The notes under the pieces were generated by a model. It was not told the DNA's origin and did no database searches. It saw nothing but the letters and a program-made list of their open reading frames with translations. Source: Chryseobacterium angstadtii (GTDB taxonomy: Bacteria > Bacteroidota > Bacteroidia > Flavobacteriales > Weeksellaceae). From it: DNA of 64,000 nucleotides. Every line of letters starts with the position of its first letter. Position 1 is the stretch's first letter. The stretch is taken from the NCBI RefSeq assembly GCF_001045465.1, contig NZ_LFND01000002.1, forward strand, positions 558,001 through 622,000, written 5' to 3'. The position numbers were made by a program, and so were the translations under genes. Shown here one piece after another: positions 44,500 to 53,218 of this stretch.

Positions 44500-44534
44500 T
44501 ACCCTTGTCAAGATTTTGAACCTTGACAAGGGTA
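44500..44534. repeat. REP-like palindrome
   Basis: A 13-bp perfect stem (44500-44512 with 44522-44534; ACCCTTGTCAAG/CTTGACAAGGGT) and loop ATTTTGAAC. No T-run follows on either side, so it is better read as a repeated palindromic element than a terminator. No gene is seen in the 300-bp gap around it. Confidence 0.6.
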
Positions 44535-44630
44535 CCAACAGAACATAAGCGACTAAGCTCTACCTTCTTTTCTTAACCTAAGCTCAGAGCATTTAATTTA
44601 TTTATTCTAAAATTCCGTTCAATTTTCTGC

Positions 44631-45143
44631 TTACAGAATAGCCATGATTTCTTCCCAGGAGTGTACTCTTTTGTAGCTTTCATTTTCAATCAGTTCATTA
44701 TGAGGCTGGGTAAAAATGAGTTTTTCACCGGCAAAATGATCCAGATTTTTAGGATAATCATCAATCATTACATCTCCCTGCACTACTTTTTTACTACCGC
44801 ATAAAACAATCTGCTCCCAGCTTATGAAAGGGAAATGTTCCGCCAACCAGTCGAACTTTTCTCTTAAACTGTTCGGAAACTCCATTCCTGCAGAAACAAT
44901 ATACAGATCATATTTGTTGTTAATATATTCCAGAGCTTTTTGGCTTCCTTCCATTACCGGAAGTGTTCTGAAAAAACCGATTTCATTCACGTGTTTTTTT
45001 CCGTTGGGAAAAGACTCCACTTCTGGAAGTCCTTTTGTACTGCTGATCTCTATTTCTTTTCCTGAATCTCTTTTTTCAAATTTTACAAGTTGGTGGTAGA
45101 CGTCTGCCATTACCCCGTCCATATCTACAATTACTCTTTTCAT
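44631..45143 (-). CDS. 5'(3')-deoxyribonucleotidase-like phosphatase
   Basis: A 170-aa HAD-family enzyme like NT5C. MKRVIVDMDGVMADVYHQLVKFEKR contains the DxDG nucleophile; SFPNGKKHVNEIGFFRTLPVMEGSQKALEYIN is the substrate cap; YIVSAGMEFPNSLREKFDWLAEHFPFI and VVQGDVMIDDYPKNLDHF complete the HAD motifs. It probably dephosphorylates deoxynucleotides and limits dNTP pools. Single gene; substrate range is inferred from the family. Confidence 0.9.
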   Translation of the reverse strand: MKRVIVDMDGVMADVYHQLVKFEKRDSGKEIEISSTKGLPEVESFPNGKKHVNEIGFFRTLPVMEGSQKALEYINNKYDLYIVSAGMEFPNSLREKFDWLAEHFPFISWEQIVLCGSKKVVQGDVMIDDYPKNLDHFAGEKLIFTQPHNELIENESYKRVHSWEEIMAIL

Positions 45144-45494
45144 TATTTCAATCTGATTTGGTATTATTATTTAAACTGAGTTTTAAATCCGTTCAAATTT
45201 ACTAAATGTGTTTTCAGAAAAACAGCTCTGAAGTATTAAATAAATCTTAAAATAACCTGATTTTGGGGAATTTATGAGTGATAAATTATGAGTGATGAGT
45301 TATTTTGAGGCGTATCCTGGAGTTGGAGCACTTTCTCATTTCACTTGCATAGCAAAATTGACCATCGACCTTTCTAAATCTCAGCCTTAGCCTAAAGATC
45401 TGAAATCTTTCTATCCCGAACTCAGGTTAAAATAGTATTCATTTTCGTACTTTTGCGGCTCAATTCAAAATCAATATCAAACCATTACATTCCG
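45144..45494. other. Gap with ATGAGTGATGA and CTCAGCCTTAGCC repeats
   Basis: 45274-45300 contains ATGAGTGATGA units; 45378-45410 (CTCAGCCTTAGCCTAAAGATCTGAAATCT) is close to 36020-36052. The ABC-F promoter (TACTTTTG at 45448-45455) lies at the end. No gene. Confidence 0.5.
45448..45455 (+). promoter_or_regulatory. -7 box of the ABC-F gene
   Basis: TACTTTTG matches TAnnTTTG, 39 bp before the ATG chosen for the next gene. Confidence 0.5.
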
Positions 45495-47381
45495 ATGAAT
45501 TACGTTTCTGCAGAAAATCTTACAAAATCTTACGGCATCAAAGTTCTGTTTAAAGACATCTCTTTTCACATCAATGAAGGAGATAAAATAGCCATTGTTG
45601 CCAAAAACGGAAGCGGAAAATCTACCCTTCTTAAAATATTAATGGGGAAAGAAATTGCAGACAGCGGCACCGTAGTCATCAATAAGGATATCCAGGTGGT
45701 TTTATTTGACCAGGAAATTGATTATAATCCGGAACTTACGATTGATGAGTTTATGATGACTTTGGACTCGGAACCTATTCTTGCGCTTAAAAACTACCAT
45801 AAATCTCTTCATTCTACAGATGATGCTTTCATTGAAAAAGCACTGAACGATATGGAAGCTCACAAAGCCTGGGATCTGGAAAATGAGATGAAGCAGATTT
45901 TATCTCAGCTTAAAATCACAGATCTGGAGGCCAAAATGGGCACTCTTTCAGGAGGGCAGGTGAAGCGTGTGGCACTGGCAAAACTTTTAACAGAAACCAG
46001 AGCAGAACACAAACATACCCTACTGATTATGGATGAGCCTACCAACCACCTTGATGTGGAAATGGTAGAATGGCTTGAAAATTATCTGACAAAAGCAAAA
46101 ATCACATTACTGCTGGTTACCCACGACCGTTATTTCCTGGACAGTGTCTGCGATATTATCTGGGAAATGGAAGACCAGAATTTATATCTTCACAACGGTT
46201 CTTACGCAACCTACCTTGAAAACAAAATGATTCGTGAGGACAATATGAATGCTACGATTGATAAAGCGAATAACCTGTACAGAAAGGAGCTGGAATGGAT
46301 GCGAAGACAGCCGAAAGCCCGTACTACAAAGTCAAAAAGCAGAATAGATTCTTTCTACGAGACTGAAAAAGTAGCAAAAACCGATACCCGCAAACAAGGT
46401 CTGGAACTGGATTTTGAAATGAAACGTCTGGGTAATAAAATTCTTGAACTGAAAAACATTGATAAAAGCTTTGGAGACAAAGTATTGTTGAAAGATTTCA
46501 GCTATCAGTTCCAACGTGGAGAAAAAGTGGGAATTGTAGGAAAGAACGGAGCCGGAAAATCTACGTTGTTAAATATTATTCAAGGGTTTGAAAAGTTCGA
46601 CAAAGGCGAAATTGAAACGGGAGAAACCATTTCTTTCGGGTACTTTTCACAAAAAGGACTTACTTATAAGGAAGACGAACGTGTTATAGACTTTATCAAA
46701 GAGATTGCAGAATTCTACCCTCTTGCCAATGGAAAGAGTCTTTCTGCCTCACAGTTTTTAAGATTATTCCTGTTTGATGATCAGACGCAGTATTCTCCAA
46801 TTTCAAAACTGTCCGGTGGTGAAAAAAGAAGACTTCACCTGATGTACATTCTTTATCAGAATCCTAATTTCCTGATTTTTGATGAACCTACGAATGATCT
46901 TGACCTTCCTACCCTTACCGTTCTGGAAAACTTCCTTCAGCAGTTTCAGGGATCGCTGATCATTGTATCTCACGACAGGTATTTTATGGACCGAATTGTA
47001 GATCATATCCTTGCATTCGAAGGCAATGGAAAGATCAAAGATTTTGTAGGAAACTTCTCAGAATACAGGGAAGCAAAAAGCCGTGAAGAGGCTATGGAAA
47101 AAAATACACCTTCCAAGCCTGAGCCTGTTAAAGAGACCGTTTCAGTAGCTGAGACCGCTCAGTCTACTAAAAAAAGAAAAATGTCCTTCAAGGAACAGCG
47201 GGAACTTGAAACTATAGAAAAAGAAATGCCTGAACTTGAGCAGCAGCGCGCCAAAATCATGGATCAGCTTAATAATGAAACAGAATATGAAAAAGTAGCT
47301 CAGCTTTCCGCCGAGTTGGAAGCTGTTTCTGAAAAGCTTGAGGAATATGAAATGAGGTGGCTGGAGCTTCAGGAAATTTAA
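45495..47381 (+). CDS. ABC-F family ATPase (Uup-like)
   Basis: A soluble 628-aa protein with two ABC modules and no membrane segment. First module: NYVSAENLTKSYGIKVLFKDISFHINEGDKIAIVAKNGSGKSTLLK, LSGGQVKRVALAKLL, LLIMDEPTNHLDVEMVEWLE, LLVTHDRYFLD. Second module: VGIVGKNGAGKSTLLNIIQG, KLSGGEKRRLHLM, FLIFDEPTNDLDLPTL, IVSHDRYFMDRI. A C-terminal coiled coil (KEQRELETIEKEMPELEQQRAK) is as in Uup. ABC-F proteins act on ribosomes; some bacterial Uup members affect DNA or translation quality control. Start 45495 is preferred over an upstream in-frame TTG (45453) because the conserved sequence begins here. Confidence 0.9.
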   Translation: MNYVSAENLTKSYGIKVLFKDISFHINEGDKIAIVAKNGSGKSTLLKILMGKEIADSGTVVINKDIQVVLFDQEIDYNPELTIDEFMMTLDSEPILALKNYHKSLHSTDDAFIEKALNDMEAHKAWDLENEMKQILSQLKITDLEAKMGTLSGGQVKRVALAKLLTETRAEHKHTLLIMDEPTNHLDVEMVEWLENYLTKAKITLLLVTHDRYFLDSVCDIIWEMEDQNLYLHNGSYATYLENKMIREDNMNATIDKANNLYRKELEWMRRQPKARTTKSKSRIDSFYETEKVAKTDTRKQGLELDFEMKRLGNKILELKNIDKSFGDKVLLKDFSYQFQRGEKVGIVGKNGAGKSTLLNIIQGFEKFDKGEIETGETISFGYFSQKGLTYKEDERVIDFIKEIAEFYPLANGKSLSASQFLRLFLFDDQTQYSPISKLSGGEKRRLHLMYILYQNPNFLIFDEPTNDLDLPTLTVLENFLQQFQGSLIIVSHDRYFMDRIVDHILAFEGNGKIKDFVGNFSEYREAKSREEAMEKNTPSKPEPVKETVSVAETAQSTKKRKMSFKEQRELETIEKEMPELEQQRAKIMDQLNNETEYEKVAQLSAELEAVSEKLEEYEMRWLELQEI

Positions 47382-47384
47382 TAT

Positions 47385-47503
47385 GTTTGAGGGTTTGAGA
47401 GTGAGAGAATTGGAGGGTGGAAGCGTTTTAAGATATTGACTTTTGATATCATTGCACCCGAACACTCTTACTCTCAAACCCTCTCACTCTCAAACCCTCA
47501 AAC
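47385..47503. repeat. 23-bp inverted minisatellite between ABC-F and oxidoreductase
   Basis: A perfect 23-bp inverted repeat: 47385-47407 (GTTTGAGGGTTTGAGAG...) and 47481-47503, separated by 73 bp. Both arms are themselves made of GAGAGTTTGAGGGT units. It lies between two converging genes and could serve both as a bidirectional terminator hairpin. Confidence 0.7.
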
Positions 47504-47515
47504 CCTACAACACTC

Positions 47516-48571
47516 CTACAAATTCACTACTCTCCCGTCTTTTGAGCTTTCCATAGAAGCGTCTATAATTTTCATATTCTGAACCACTTCCCTGCCCTGC
47601 GATGGTAATGCATATCCGAAGACTATGTACTCGTAGATCTGCTGGTAATAATCCATATAATTTCCGGGTTCGCTGGAAGTAAGTATTCTTTCTGTTTCTG
47701 AATTTTCATTTAAAAAATTGAGAATTCCATCTGTTCCTTTCAATGGCTCGGTCCATTCATTTCCGTAAACAGGTATGGCTCCGGCAACCAGCTCATTCTC
47801 CTGATTATCGGTTCTTTCCTGAAGAAAACTTCCTTTTTCACCGTGAATGGTGTAAGCGTAGTGAGCTTCTTTAGTAAAAACAGATGATTTCAGTCTTACT
47901 CTCAGGTTGTTTTTATAATACAGCAGGATTTCGAAATAATCATTGGCATATTCCTCACCTTTCATAGAAAATACATCTGCAAAAAGTTTTTCCGGATACC
48001 CGAAATACTGTACCGCCTGATCCACCAGATGAGCGCCGAGATCATGCAGAGATCCTGATCCGGTCTGCTGCGGATCTTCTTTATGCTGTTTCCCGCTTGG
48101 TGTGGTTCGGAATCTGTCGAACCGGATTTCTGCTTCTTTAATAGTTCCTAATTTTCCTTCGTTTATTATTTTATGAACCTGTAAAAAATCACGATCGAAC
48201 CTTCTGTTCTGATATACGCTTAAAAAAAGTCCTTTTTCCTCTGCGAGATTCACCAATTGTTCGGCTTCGGAAACACTTACCGTGAATGGTTTTTCCACGA
48301 TAATATTTTTTCCTGCTTCAAGGGCCATTTTTGCGTATTCAAAATGCGTCTGTACAGGGGTATTGATAATAACCAGTTCTATATCTGCCTCCTGAAGCAT
48401 TTCTTCTACAGATTTATAAATGGTGGCTTCCGGATATTTTTCTTTAGATTCTTCTTTGCTTCTTTCTACGATAGCAGCTATAAAAAATCCCGGATGTTCT
48501 TTCAAAAACGGAGCATGAAATACTTTTCCGCTCATTCCAAAGGCACAAAGTCCTGCTTTTACCAATTGCAT
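47516..48571 (-). CDS. Gfo/Idh/MocA family oxidoreductase
   Basis: A 351-aa NAD(P)-dependent dehydrogenase. Start LVKAGLCAFGMSGKVFHAPFLKEHPGFFIAAIVERSKE (nucleotide fold), then VIINTPVQTHFEYAKMALEAGKNIIVEKPFTVSVSEAEQL (the EKP motif), GSLHDLGAHLVDQAVQYFG and a C-terminal substrate domain. The lysine of EKP is present. Substrate probably a sugar or cyclitol, not predictable. Faces the repeat and ABC-F gene. Confidence 0.93.
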   Translation of the reverse strand: MQLVKAGLCAFGMSGKVFHAPFLKEHPGFFIAAIVERSKEESKEKYPEATIYKSVEEMLQEADIELVIINTPVQTHFEYAKMALEAGKNIIVEKPFTVSVSEAEQLVNLAEEKGLFLSVYQNRRFDRDFLQVHKIINEGKLGTIKEAEIRFDRFRTTPSGKQHKEDPQQTGSGSLHDLGAHLVDQAVQYFGYPEKLFADVFSMKGEEYANDYFEILLYYKNNLRVRLKSSVFTKEAHYAYTIHGEKGSFLQERTDNQENELVAGAIPVYGNEWTEPLKGTDGILNFLNENSETERILTSSEPGNYMDYYQQIYEYIVFGYALPSQGREVVQNMKIIDASMESSKDGRVVNL

Positions 48572-48693
48572 ATGTATAATTTTTTAACAAAGATATTCAA
48601 TAATCCTCAGTTTAAGAGCCTTTAACGAAAGTCGTTCTTTTTACAGGATCTTTAAAAGATGACAAAAATCATTTTATTATTTTTATTAATTCT

Positions 48694-48723
48694 AAATTGA
48701 ATGTTTCCAATTTCTTATTTTTG
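48694..48723 (+). promoter_or_regulatory. Promoter region of the siderophore receptor, with palindrome
   Basis: TATTTTTG at 48716-48723 is a -7 box. AAATTG (48694-48699) and CAATTT (48708-48713) are inverted repeats just upstream, where a repressor would block the promoter. Whether this is a Fur-type site is unknown: the classic Fur box is not evident. Confidence 0.45.
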
Positions 48724-48758
48724 CGGCTATTTAAAACTATTCTACATAAAAATAAGAA

Positions 48759-51029
48759 ATGAAAAAACAACTAGCTTCTTTAGGTTTTTTATTGACTGCC
48801 TTATCTTTAAGTGCACAGATGAAAAACCCTGAAACTGATACCATCAGGACTCAAACTATAGAAGACATCAATCTTCACAAAACCGGAAACCCGAACCAGG
48901 CGAAAACCTTCTCTACGAAGTCTACGCTTACGGTAATGGAAAATCCTCAGCCTATCTCTATTGTAACTCATGAAATCATTGAGCAGCAACAGGCAAAACA
49001 GTTGAGCGATGTTCTTCAAAATGTTAACGGGATGTACTTGACTTCTTCCAGAGGTGGTTCTCAGGACAGTTTTGGAGGCCGTGGTTTTATTTTGGGTAAT
49101 GATAATATCTTTAAAAACGGAGCTAGAATCAACAGCGGAGTATTTCCTGAAGTAAGCGGTTTGGAAAGAGTGGAAGTACTGAAAGGATCTAATGCGATGC
49201 TTTATGGTAACACGGCAGCAGGAGGAATCATCAATATGATTACCAAAAAACCTAAATTCAACTTTGGGGGAAGCATAGGACTGAACGGCGGAAGCTGGAA
49301 TTCTTATAAACCAACAGTAGATATTTATGGACCTCTTTCCAAGAATATTGCCTTCAGAATCAATGGTGCTTATGAATATGCTGAAAGTTTCAGAGATGTA
49401 GTAGAGTCTGAAAAATATTACTTCAATCCTTCATTCTTATTTAATTTAAGTCCAAAATCTCAGTTAATTGTTGAAGCAGATTATCTTAAAAACAATTTTA
49501 CACCGGATTTCGGGATCGGGGCCATTACCAATCCAGACAAAAGCTACGTCATGAATGATATCCTGTCGAGAAACGCGTTTTTAGGAACCGACTGGCAGTA
49601 TCAAAATGTAGAACAGCTTTCTACTAACGTTACTTTTAACCATCAGTTTAGTGAAAGATGGTCTTTGAATGCTACGGCTTCTTATCAAAACTATACCAAG
49701 GATTATTTTTCTACAGAAAGAGTGCAGTGGGAATACGGTACAAACAACCGTCTGGTATGGAAAAGACCTCTAAACAGAACCTATAACGAGCAAAATTATA
49801 CTTCTTTCCAGGCTAATATCAACGGGGAATTCAATACCGGGAAAATCAACCATAAAGTTTTAATAGGAACAGACGCAGATTATGGTCTTGCTGATTCTTA
49901 TACTTATTATGATCCTACGACAGATCCTAAAAAACCATCTATTTACGGAACAACTTTCCTGTTCGGAACCAATGGAAATCCAAACGGTCTTGTCTATATG
50001 GATGATCCTTCAACTTGGGCAAGCGGTACCATGCCTACTGCGGAGCATGTAGCAAAATATGAAAGAACAAGAATTCCTACCCAAAGAATCGGGGTATATG
50101 CACAGGATTTCATCAGTATTTCTAAGGAATTTAAGGTATTGGCAGGTCTAAGATGGTCTTACGTAGAAAACAAAAGCACCAGAAAAGAAAACTTCAAGGA
50201 CAACACTACGCCTGATGTTCCGAATTCAAGTTCTTCTGATATGGCACTTTCACCAAAAGCAGGAGTTGTGTATATGCCGAACGACAACCTCTCTGTGTTT
50301 GCAACCTATACCAATTCATTCTCGAACAATGTAGGTTTCGACAGGGATCAGCAAAGCCTTAGACCTACTTATATTGATCAGTATGAAGTGGGAGCTAAGA
50401 AAAACCTTTGGAACAATGCCCTGGCCATCAACCTAACCGTATACCAGATCCTTTACAGAAATTACTATCAGGTTGCTTTAAACGATGCCGGATTACAGAT
50501 AGATCCTAACGGACTTTTAAAAGATTTCGCCGGAAAAATGAGAAGCCGCGGGGTAGAATTGGACATTACAGGAAATCCTAATGAGAATTTATCCATTATT
50601 GGTGGATTCTCTTATAACAACTCTGTCTATCTTGATACTCCTGAAAAATTTGGATACGTGGAAGAGCAAAGACTTGTAAGAACTCCTGCTACCACAGCCA
50701 ATGCTTCGGTATTCTACAAATTTACACGTTTTGCGAAAGGTCTTAAAGTAGGAGCTGGTGCTTACTATATCGGAGATCGTCTGGCAGGATGGAATGATAC
50801 AAAAACCGGAAGCAACAGCTTAGCAGCCAGAAATGGAGTAAGCAGAACATTTAAACTGAAAGATTACACCACCGTATCTGTATCTGTAGGCTATGAGTGG
50901 AACAAATTTTCTATACAGGGAAGAGTGGGCAACCTGTTTGACGTAGTGAATTATAACGTACACGAAAACTATTCAGTAAACCCGATTACTCCTAGAAACT
51001 ATTATTTTACTCTGACGTATAAACTTTAG
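48759..51029 (+). CDS. TonB-dependent siderophore receptor
   Basis: A 756-aa outer-membrane receptor. Signal peptide MKKQLASLGFLLTALSLSAQ; the plug begins NPQPISIVTHEIIEQQQAKQLSDVLQNVNGMYLTSSRGGSQDSFGGRGF and LERVEVLKGSNAMLYGNTAAGGIINMITKKP, both characteristic of siderophore receptors of the FhuA/FepA/FcuA group; the barrel ends IQGRVGNLFDVVNYNVHENYSVNPITPRNYYFTLTYKL. Ligand unknown. A PepSY-domain protein follows, as often in iron-uptake units. Confidence 0.93.
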   Translation: MKKQLASLGFLLTALSLSAQMKNPETDTIRTQTIEDINLHKTGNPNQAKTFSTKSTLTVMENPQPISIVTHEIIEQQQAKQLSDVLQNVNGMYLTSSRGGSQDSFGGRGFILGNDNIFKNGARINSGVFPEVSGLERVEVLKGSNAMLYGNTAAGGIINMITKKPKFNFGGSIGLNGGSWNSYKPTVDIYGPLSKNIAFRINGAYEYAESFRDVVESEKYYFNPSFLFNLSPKSQLIVEADYLKNNFTPDFGIGAITNPDKSYVMNDILSRNAFLGTDWQYQNVEQLSTNVTFNHQFSERWSLNATASYQNYTKDYFSTERVQWEYGTNNRLVWKRPLNRTYNEQNYTSFQANINGEFNTGKINHKVLIGTDADYGLADSYTYYDPTTDPKKPSIYGTTFLFGTNGNPNGLVYMDDPSTWASGTMPTAEHVAKYERTRIPTQRIGVYAQDFISISKEFKVLAGLRWSYVENKSTRKENFKDNTTPDVPNSSSSDMALSPKAGVVYMPNDNLSVFATYTNSFSNNVGFDRDQQSLRPTYIDQYEVGAKKNLWNNALAINLTVYQILYRNYYQVALNDAGLQIDPNGLLKDFAGKMRSRGVELDITGNPNENLSIIGGFSYNNSVYLDTPEKFGYVEEQRLVRTPATTANASVFYKFTRFAKGLKVGAGAYYIGDRLAGWNDTKTGSNSLAARNGVSRTFKLKDYTTVSVSVGYEWNKFSIQGRVGNLFDVVNYNVHENYSVNPITPRNYYFTLTYKL

Positions 51030-51122
51030 AATTAAATACTATAATAATTTCACCATTTAAAGTGGAAATTGCATTTTTGCAGTTTCCGCTTTTTAAATTA
51101 TATACAAAACAAACAATACGAT

Positions 51123-51638
51123 ATGGATAAGATCAAGGACACAAGAAGTTTCATGAGAATCACGCACCGCTATCTCGGTTATTTTCTGGCGGGAATAATG
51201 GCAGTTTACGCCCTGAGCGGAGTTCTGCTTGTTTACAGAGATACGGACTTCCTAAAAAAGGAGAAGAAATATGATAAGACCATCGCTGCTCATCTTTCCG
51301 AAAAAGAATTGGGGAAAGAATTAAAAATCAAAGGGCTGGAAGTGGAAAAAACAGAAGGCAATATTCTTCATTTTAAGAGAGGAACTTATGACTCATCAAC
51401 CGGGCAGGCCAAATACAGCAAGATGGAACTTCCGTTTGTTCTGGATAAAATGGTAAAGCTTCACAAATCGCAGTCAAAAGAAACCTTATCACCACTGAAT
51501 ACATTTTTCGGGATCTCCTTATTTTTCTTCGTGATTTCCAGCTTCTGGATGTTTAATCCTAAGACAAAAGCCTTTAAAAGAGGAATTAAATTCACAATTG
51601 CCGGCCTGATTATTTCAGTGATCCTTCTTTTTATTTAA
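51123..51638 (+). CDS. PepSY-associated membrane protein
   Basis: A 171-aa membrane protein with N-terminal DTRSFMRITHRYLGYFLAGIMAVYALSGVLLVYRDTDFL, typical of PepSY-associated TM proteins, which often accompany TonB-dependent receptors and may reduce siderophore-bound iron; that role is inferred from context. Two further hydrophobic segments near the C-terminus (FFGISLFFFVISSFWMF; GLIISVILLFI). Start set at 51123, the first ATG before the conserved block; an in-frame ATG at 51069 adds an unlikely extension. Confidence 0.82.
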   Translation: MDKIKDTRSFMRITHRYLGYFLAGIMAVYALSGVLLVYRDTDFLKKEKKYDKTIAAHLSEKELGKELKIKGLEVEKTEGNILHFKRGTYDSSTGQAKYSKMELPFVLDKMVKLHKSQSKETLSPLNTFFGISLFFFVISSFWMFNPKTKAFKRGIKFTIAGLIISVILLFI

Positions 51639-51798
51639 ATTGTGGTATCATCAAAAAAATGACCAAATAATTCACATTTCGATTACCTGTAAATTAACAG
51701 TTATTCTGAGTTTTTATCTAAAATTAAGAAGTATGGCACATTTCTTGTCTTTTATAAAATCTACAAATGATAACATTTAATTATTAAAATAATAAATT

Positions 51799-52389
51799 AT
51801 GAAAAAACTAATTTTTGCAGGAATATTGGCAGTAACAGGTTTGACTGCAACAGCTAATGCTCAGATTCAAAAAGGTAACTGGCTGGTAGGAAGTAAATTG
51901 ATCTCCAGTAATTTTGGATTAAATACCGGAGGTGGGTACAATATTGGTATCCAGCCACAAGGTGCTTATTTTATTGAGGACAATGTAGCAATCGGGGGAT
52001 ATGTAGATTTAGCGATCAACAAAGTTACCAACGGAAGCCCAACAGAATTCACTTATGGAGTAGGTGGTTTAGGACGTTATTATCTATCACCGGGAGAAAA
52101 AGGTGTTGATAACTTATTACACCACGGTAGATGGTTCCTTGAAGGAAACGTAGGGATCGGAGGTAGATCTGTTGAGAATGGAAGCTCTACTACCGGATTA
52201 GACTTTGGAGCAGGTCCTGGGTACTCTTATTTCATTACGCCTAATATAGGTTTGGAAGGTTTAGTGAAATACAAAGGTAGAGCAGGATTTGGTAGCGAAG
52301 GTTTGAATTCTAACATTACTTTCAACGTAGGATTCAGTATTTACTTACCTACTTCAAAAGCTAAAGAAGTAGCAAGAGATGTAAGATAA
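51799..52389 (+). CDS. Outer-membrane beta-barrel protein (OmpA/OmpW-like)
   Basis: A 196-aa exported protein: signal MKKLIFAGILAVTGLTATANAQ, then eight or so alternating strands (GNWLVGSKLISSNFGLNTGGGYNIGIQPQGAYFIEDNVAIGGYVDLAIN..., RWFLEGNVGIGGRSV..., NITFNVGFSIYLP) matching the 8-stranded outer-membrane barrel domain (OMP_b-brl). Function unknown; size suits a small porin-like or adhesive protein. Confidence 0.8.
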   Translation: MKKLIFAGILAVTGLTATANAQIQKGNWLVGSKLISSNFGLNTGGGYNIGIQPQGAYFIEDNVAIGGYVDLAINKVTNGSPTEFTYGVGGLGRYYLSPGEKGVDNLLHHGRWFLEGNVGIGGRSVENGSSTTGLDFGAGPGYSYFITPNIGLEGLVKYKGRAGFGSEGLNSNITFNVGFSIYLPTSKAKEVARDVR

Positions 52390-52417
52390 TTTATTTTACA
52401 GTAATCAGATAAAAATG

Positions 52418-52449
52418 AAATCGCCCCGGAATATTTTTCGGGGCGATTT
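52418..52449. terminator. Terminator between the OMP gene and the peroxiredoxin gene
   Basis: AAATCGCCCCG (52418-52428) pairs with CGGGGCGATTT (52439-52449), loop GAATATTTTT; A/T-rich flanks allow use from both sides. It lies after the OMP gene stop and before the peroxiredoxin stop. Confidence 0.88.
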
Positions 52450-52488
52450 TCGTACAAATTAAAACTAAACTATAAAAAATCAAATAAA

Positions 52489-53124
52489 TCATGTATTAGG
52501 TTGGGGCGTATATCTCAGATACGGCTTTATTTCTGTAACGCCTTTCGGGAATATTTTCCGGGCATCTTCCGTAGAAATAGCCGGTGGAATAATAACATCC
52601 TCACCGTTTTCCCAGTTGACTGGCGTAGCTACTTTATGTGAATCAACCAGCTGAAGAGAATCCAGCACTCTGAGAATCTCATTAAAATTTCTTCCCGTAG
52701 AAGCCGGATACGTAATAATAAGTCTTACTTTCTTTTCTGGATCAATGATCAGTAAAGAACGAACGGTTGCCGTAGCCGAAGCATTCGGATGAATAAAATC
52801 ATAAAGCTCTGAAATTTGTCTGTCCTTATCAGCAATAATCGGAAACTGCACATCTGTATTCTGAGTCTCATTAATGTCCCTGATCCAGTTCTGATGGTCT
52901 TCTACTCCATCCACACTCAAAGCAATTACTTTGGTTCCTCTCTGATCAAATTCCGACTTCAGCTTTGAAGTATATCCCAGTTCTGTAGTGCATACCGGCG
53001 TATAATCTGCAGGATGTGAGAAAAGGATTCCCCAGGAATTTCCCAGAAACTCATGGAATTTTATATCGCCTAAAGTGGTCTCTGCCTGAAAGTCCGGTGC
53101 TGTATCTCCTAGTTTGATTGACAT
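52489..53124 (-). CDS. Peroxiredoxin (1-Cys, Prx6-like)
   Basis: A 211-aa peroxide-reducing enzyme. Start IKLGDTAPDFQAETTLGDIKFHEFLGNSWGILFSHPADYTPVCTTELG has the peroxidatic Cys in the PxxxTxxC motif; IALSVDGVEDHQNWIRDI follows; RSLLIIDPEKKVRLIITYPASTGRNFNEILRVLDSLQ is the resolving region of the 1-Cys AhpC-TSA group. Probably detoxifies H2O2 or peroxynitrite. Its promoter carries a palindrome (53141-53161). Confidence 0.92.
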   Translation of the reverse strand: MSIKLGDTAPDFQAETTLGDIKFHEFLGNSWGILFSHPADYTPVCTTELGYTSKLKSEFDQRGTKVIALSVDGVEDHQNWIRDINETQNTDVQFPIIADKDRQISELYDFIHPNASATATVRSLLIIDPEKKVRLIITYPASTGRNFNEILRVLDSLQLVDSHKVATPVNWENGEDVIIPPAISTEDARKIFPKGVTEIKPYLRYTPQPNT

Positions 53125-53140
53125 AATATTTCGCTTTATT

Positions 53141-53161
53141 AGTCTACAAATTTAGTAGACT
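53141..53161 (-). promoter_or_regulatory. Operator-like palindrome at the peroxiredoxin promoter
   Basis: AGTCTAC (53141-53147) and GTAGACT (53155-53161) are perfect 7-bp inverted repeats around AAATTTA. The minus-strand -7 box TAAATTTG (53147-53154) lies inside it, so a bound regulator would cover the promoter. Confidence 0.6.
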
Positions 53162-53177
53162 TTTTGATACTGGCAAA
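53147..53177 (-). promoter_or_regulatory. Promoter of the peroxiredoxin gene
   Basis: TTTG (minus strand; CAAA at 53174-53177), exactly 19 bp, then TAAATTTG (53147-53154): a full match to the Bacteroidetes -33/-7 consensus. Predicted transcription start near 53143, about 18 nt before the ATG. Confidence 0.75.
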
Positions 53178-53218
53178 ATTTTTGATGAAAATTTATATCT
53201 TTAATTAAAAATTTATCC

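Noticed and set aside
44500..44534. Palindrome as terminator of the nucleotidase gene
   Set aside because: No T-run on the minus strand and about 100 bp from the stop codon.
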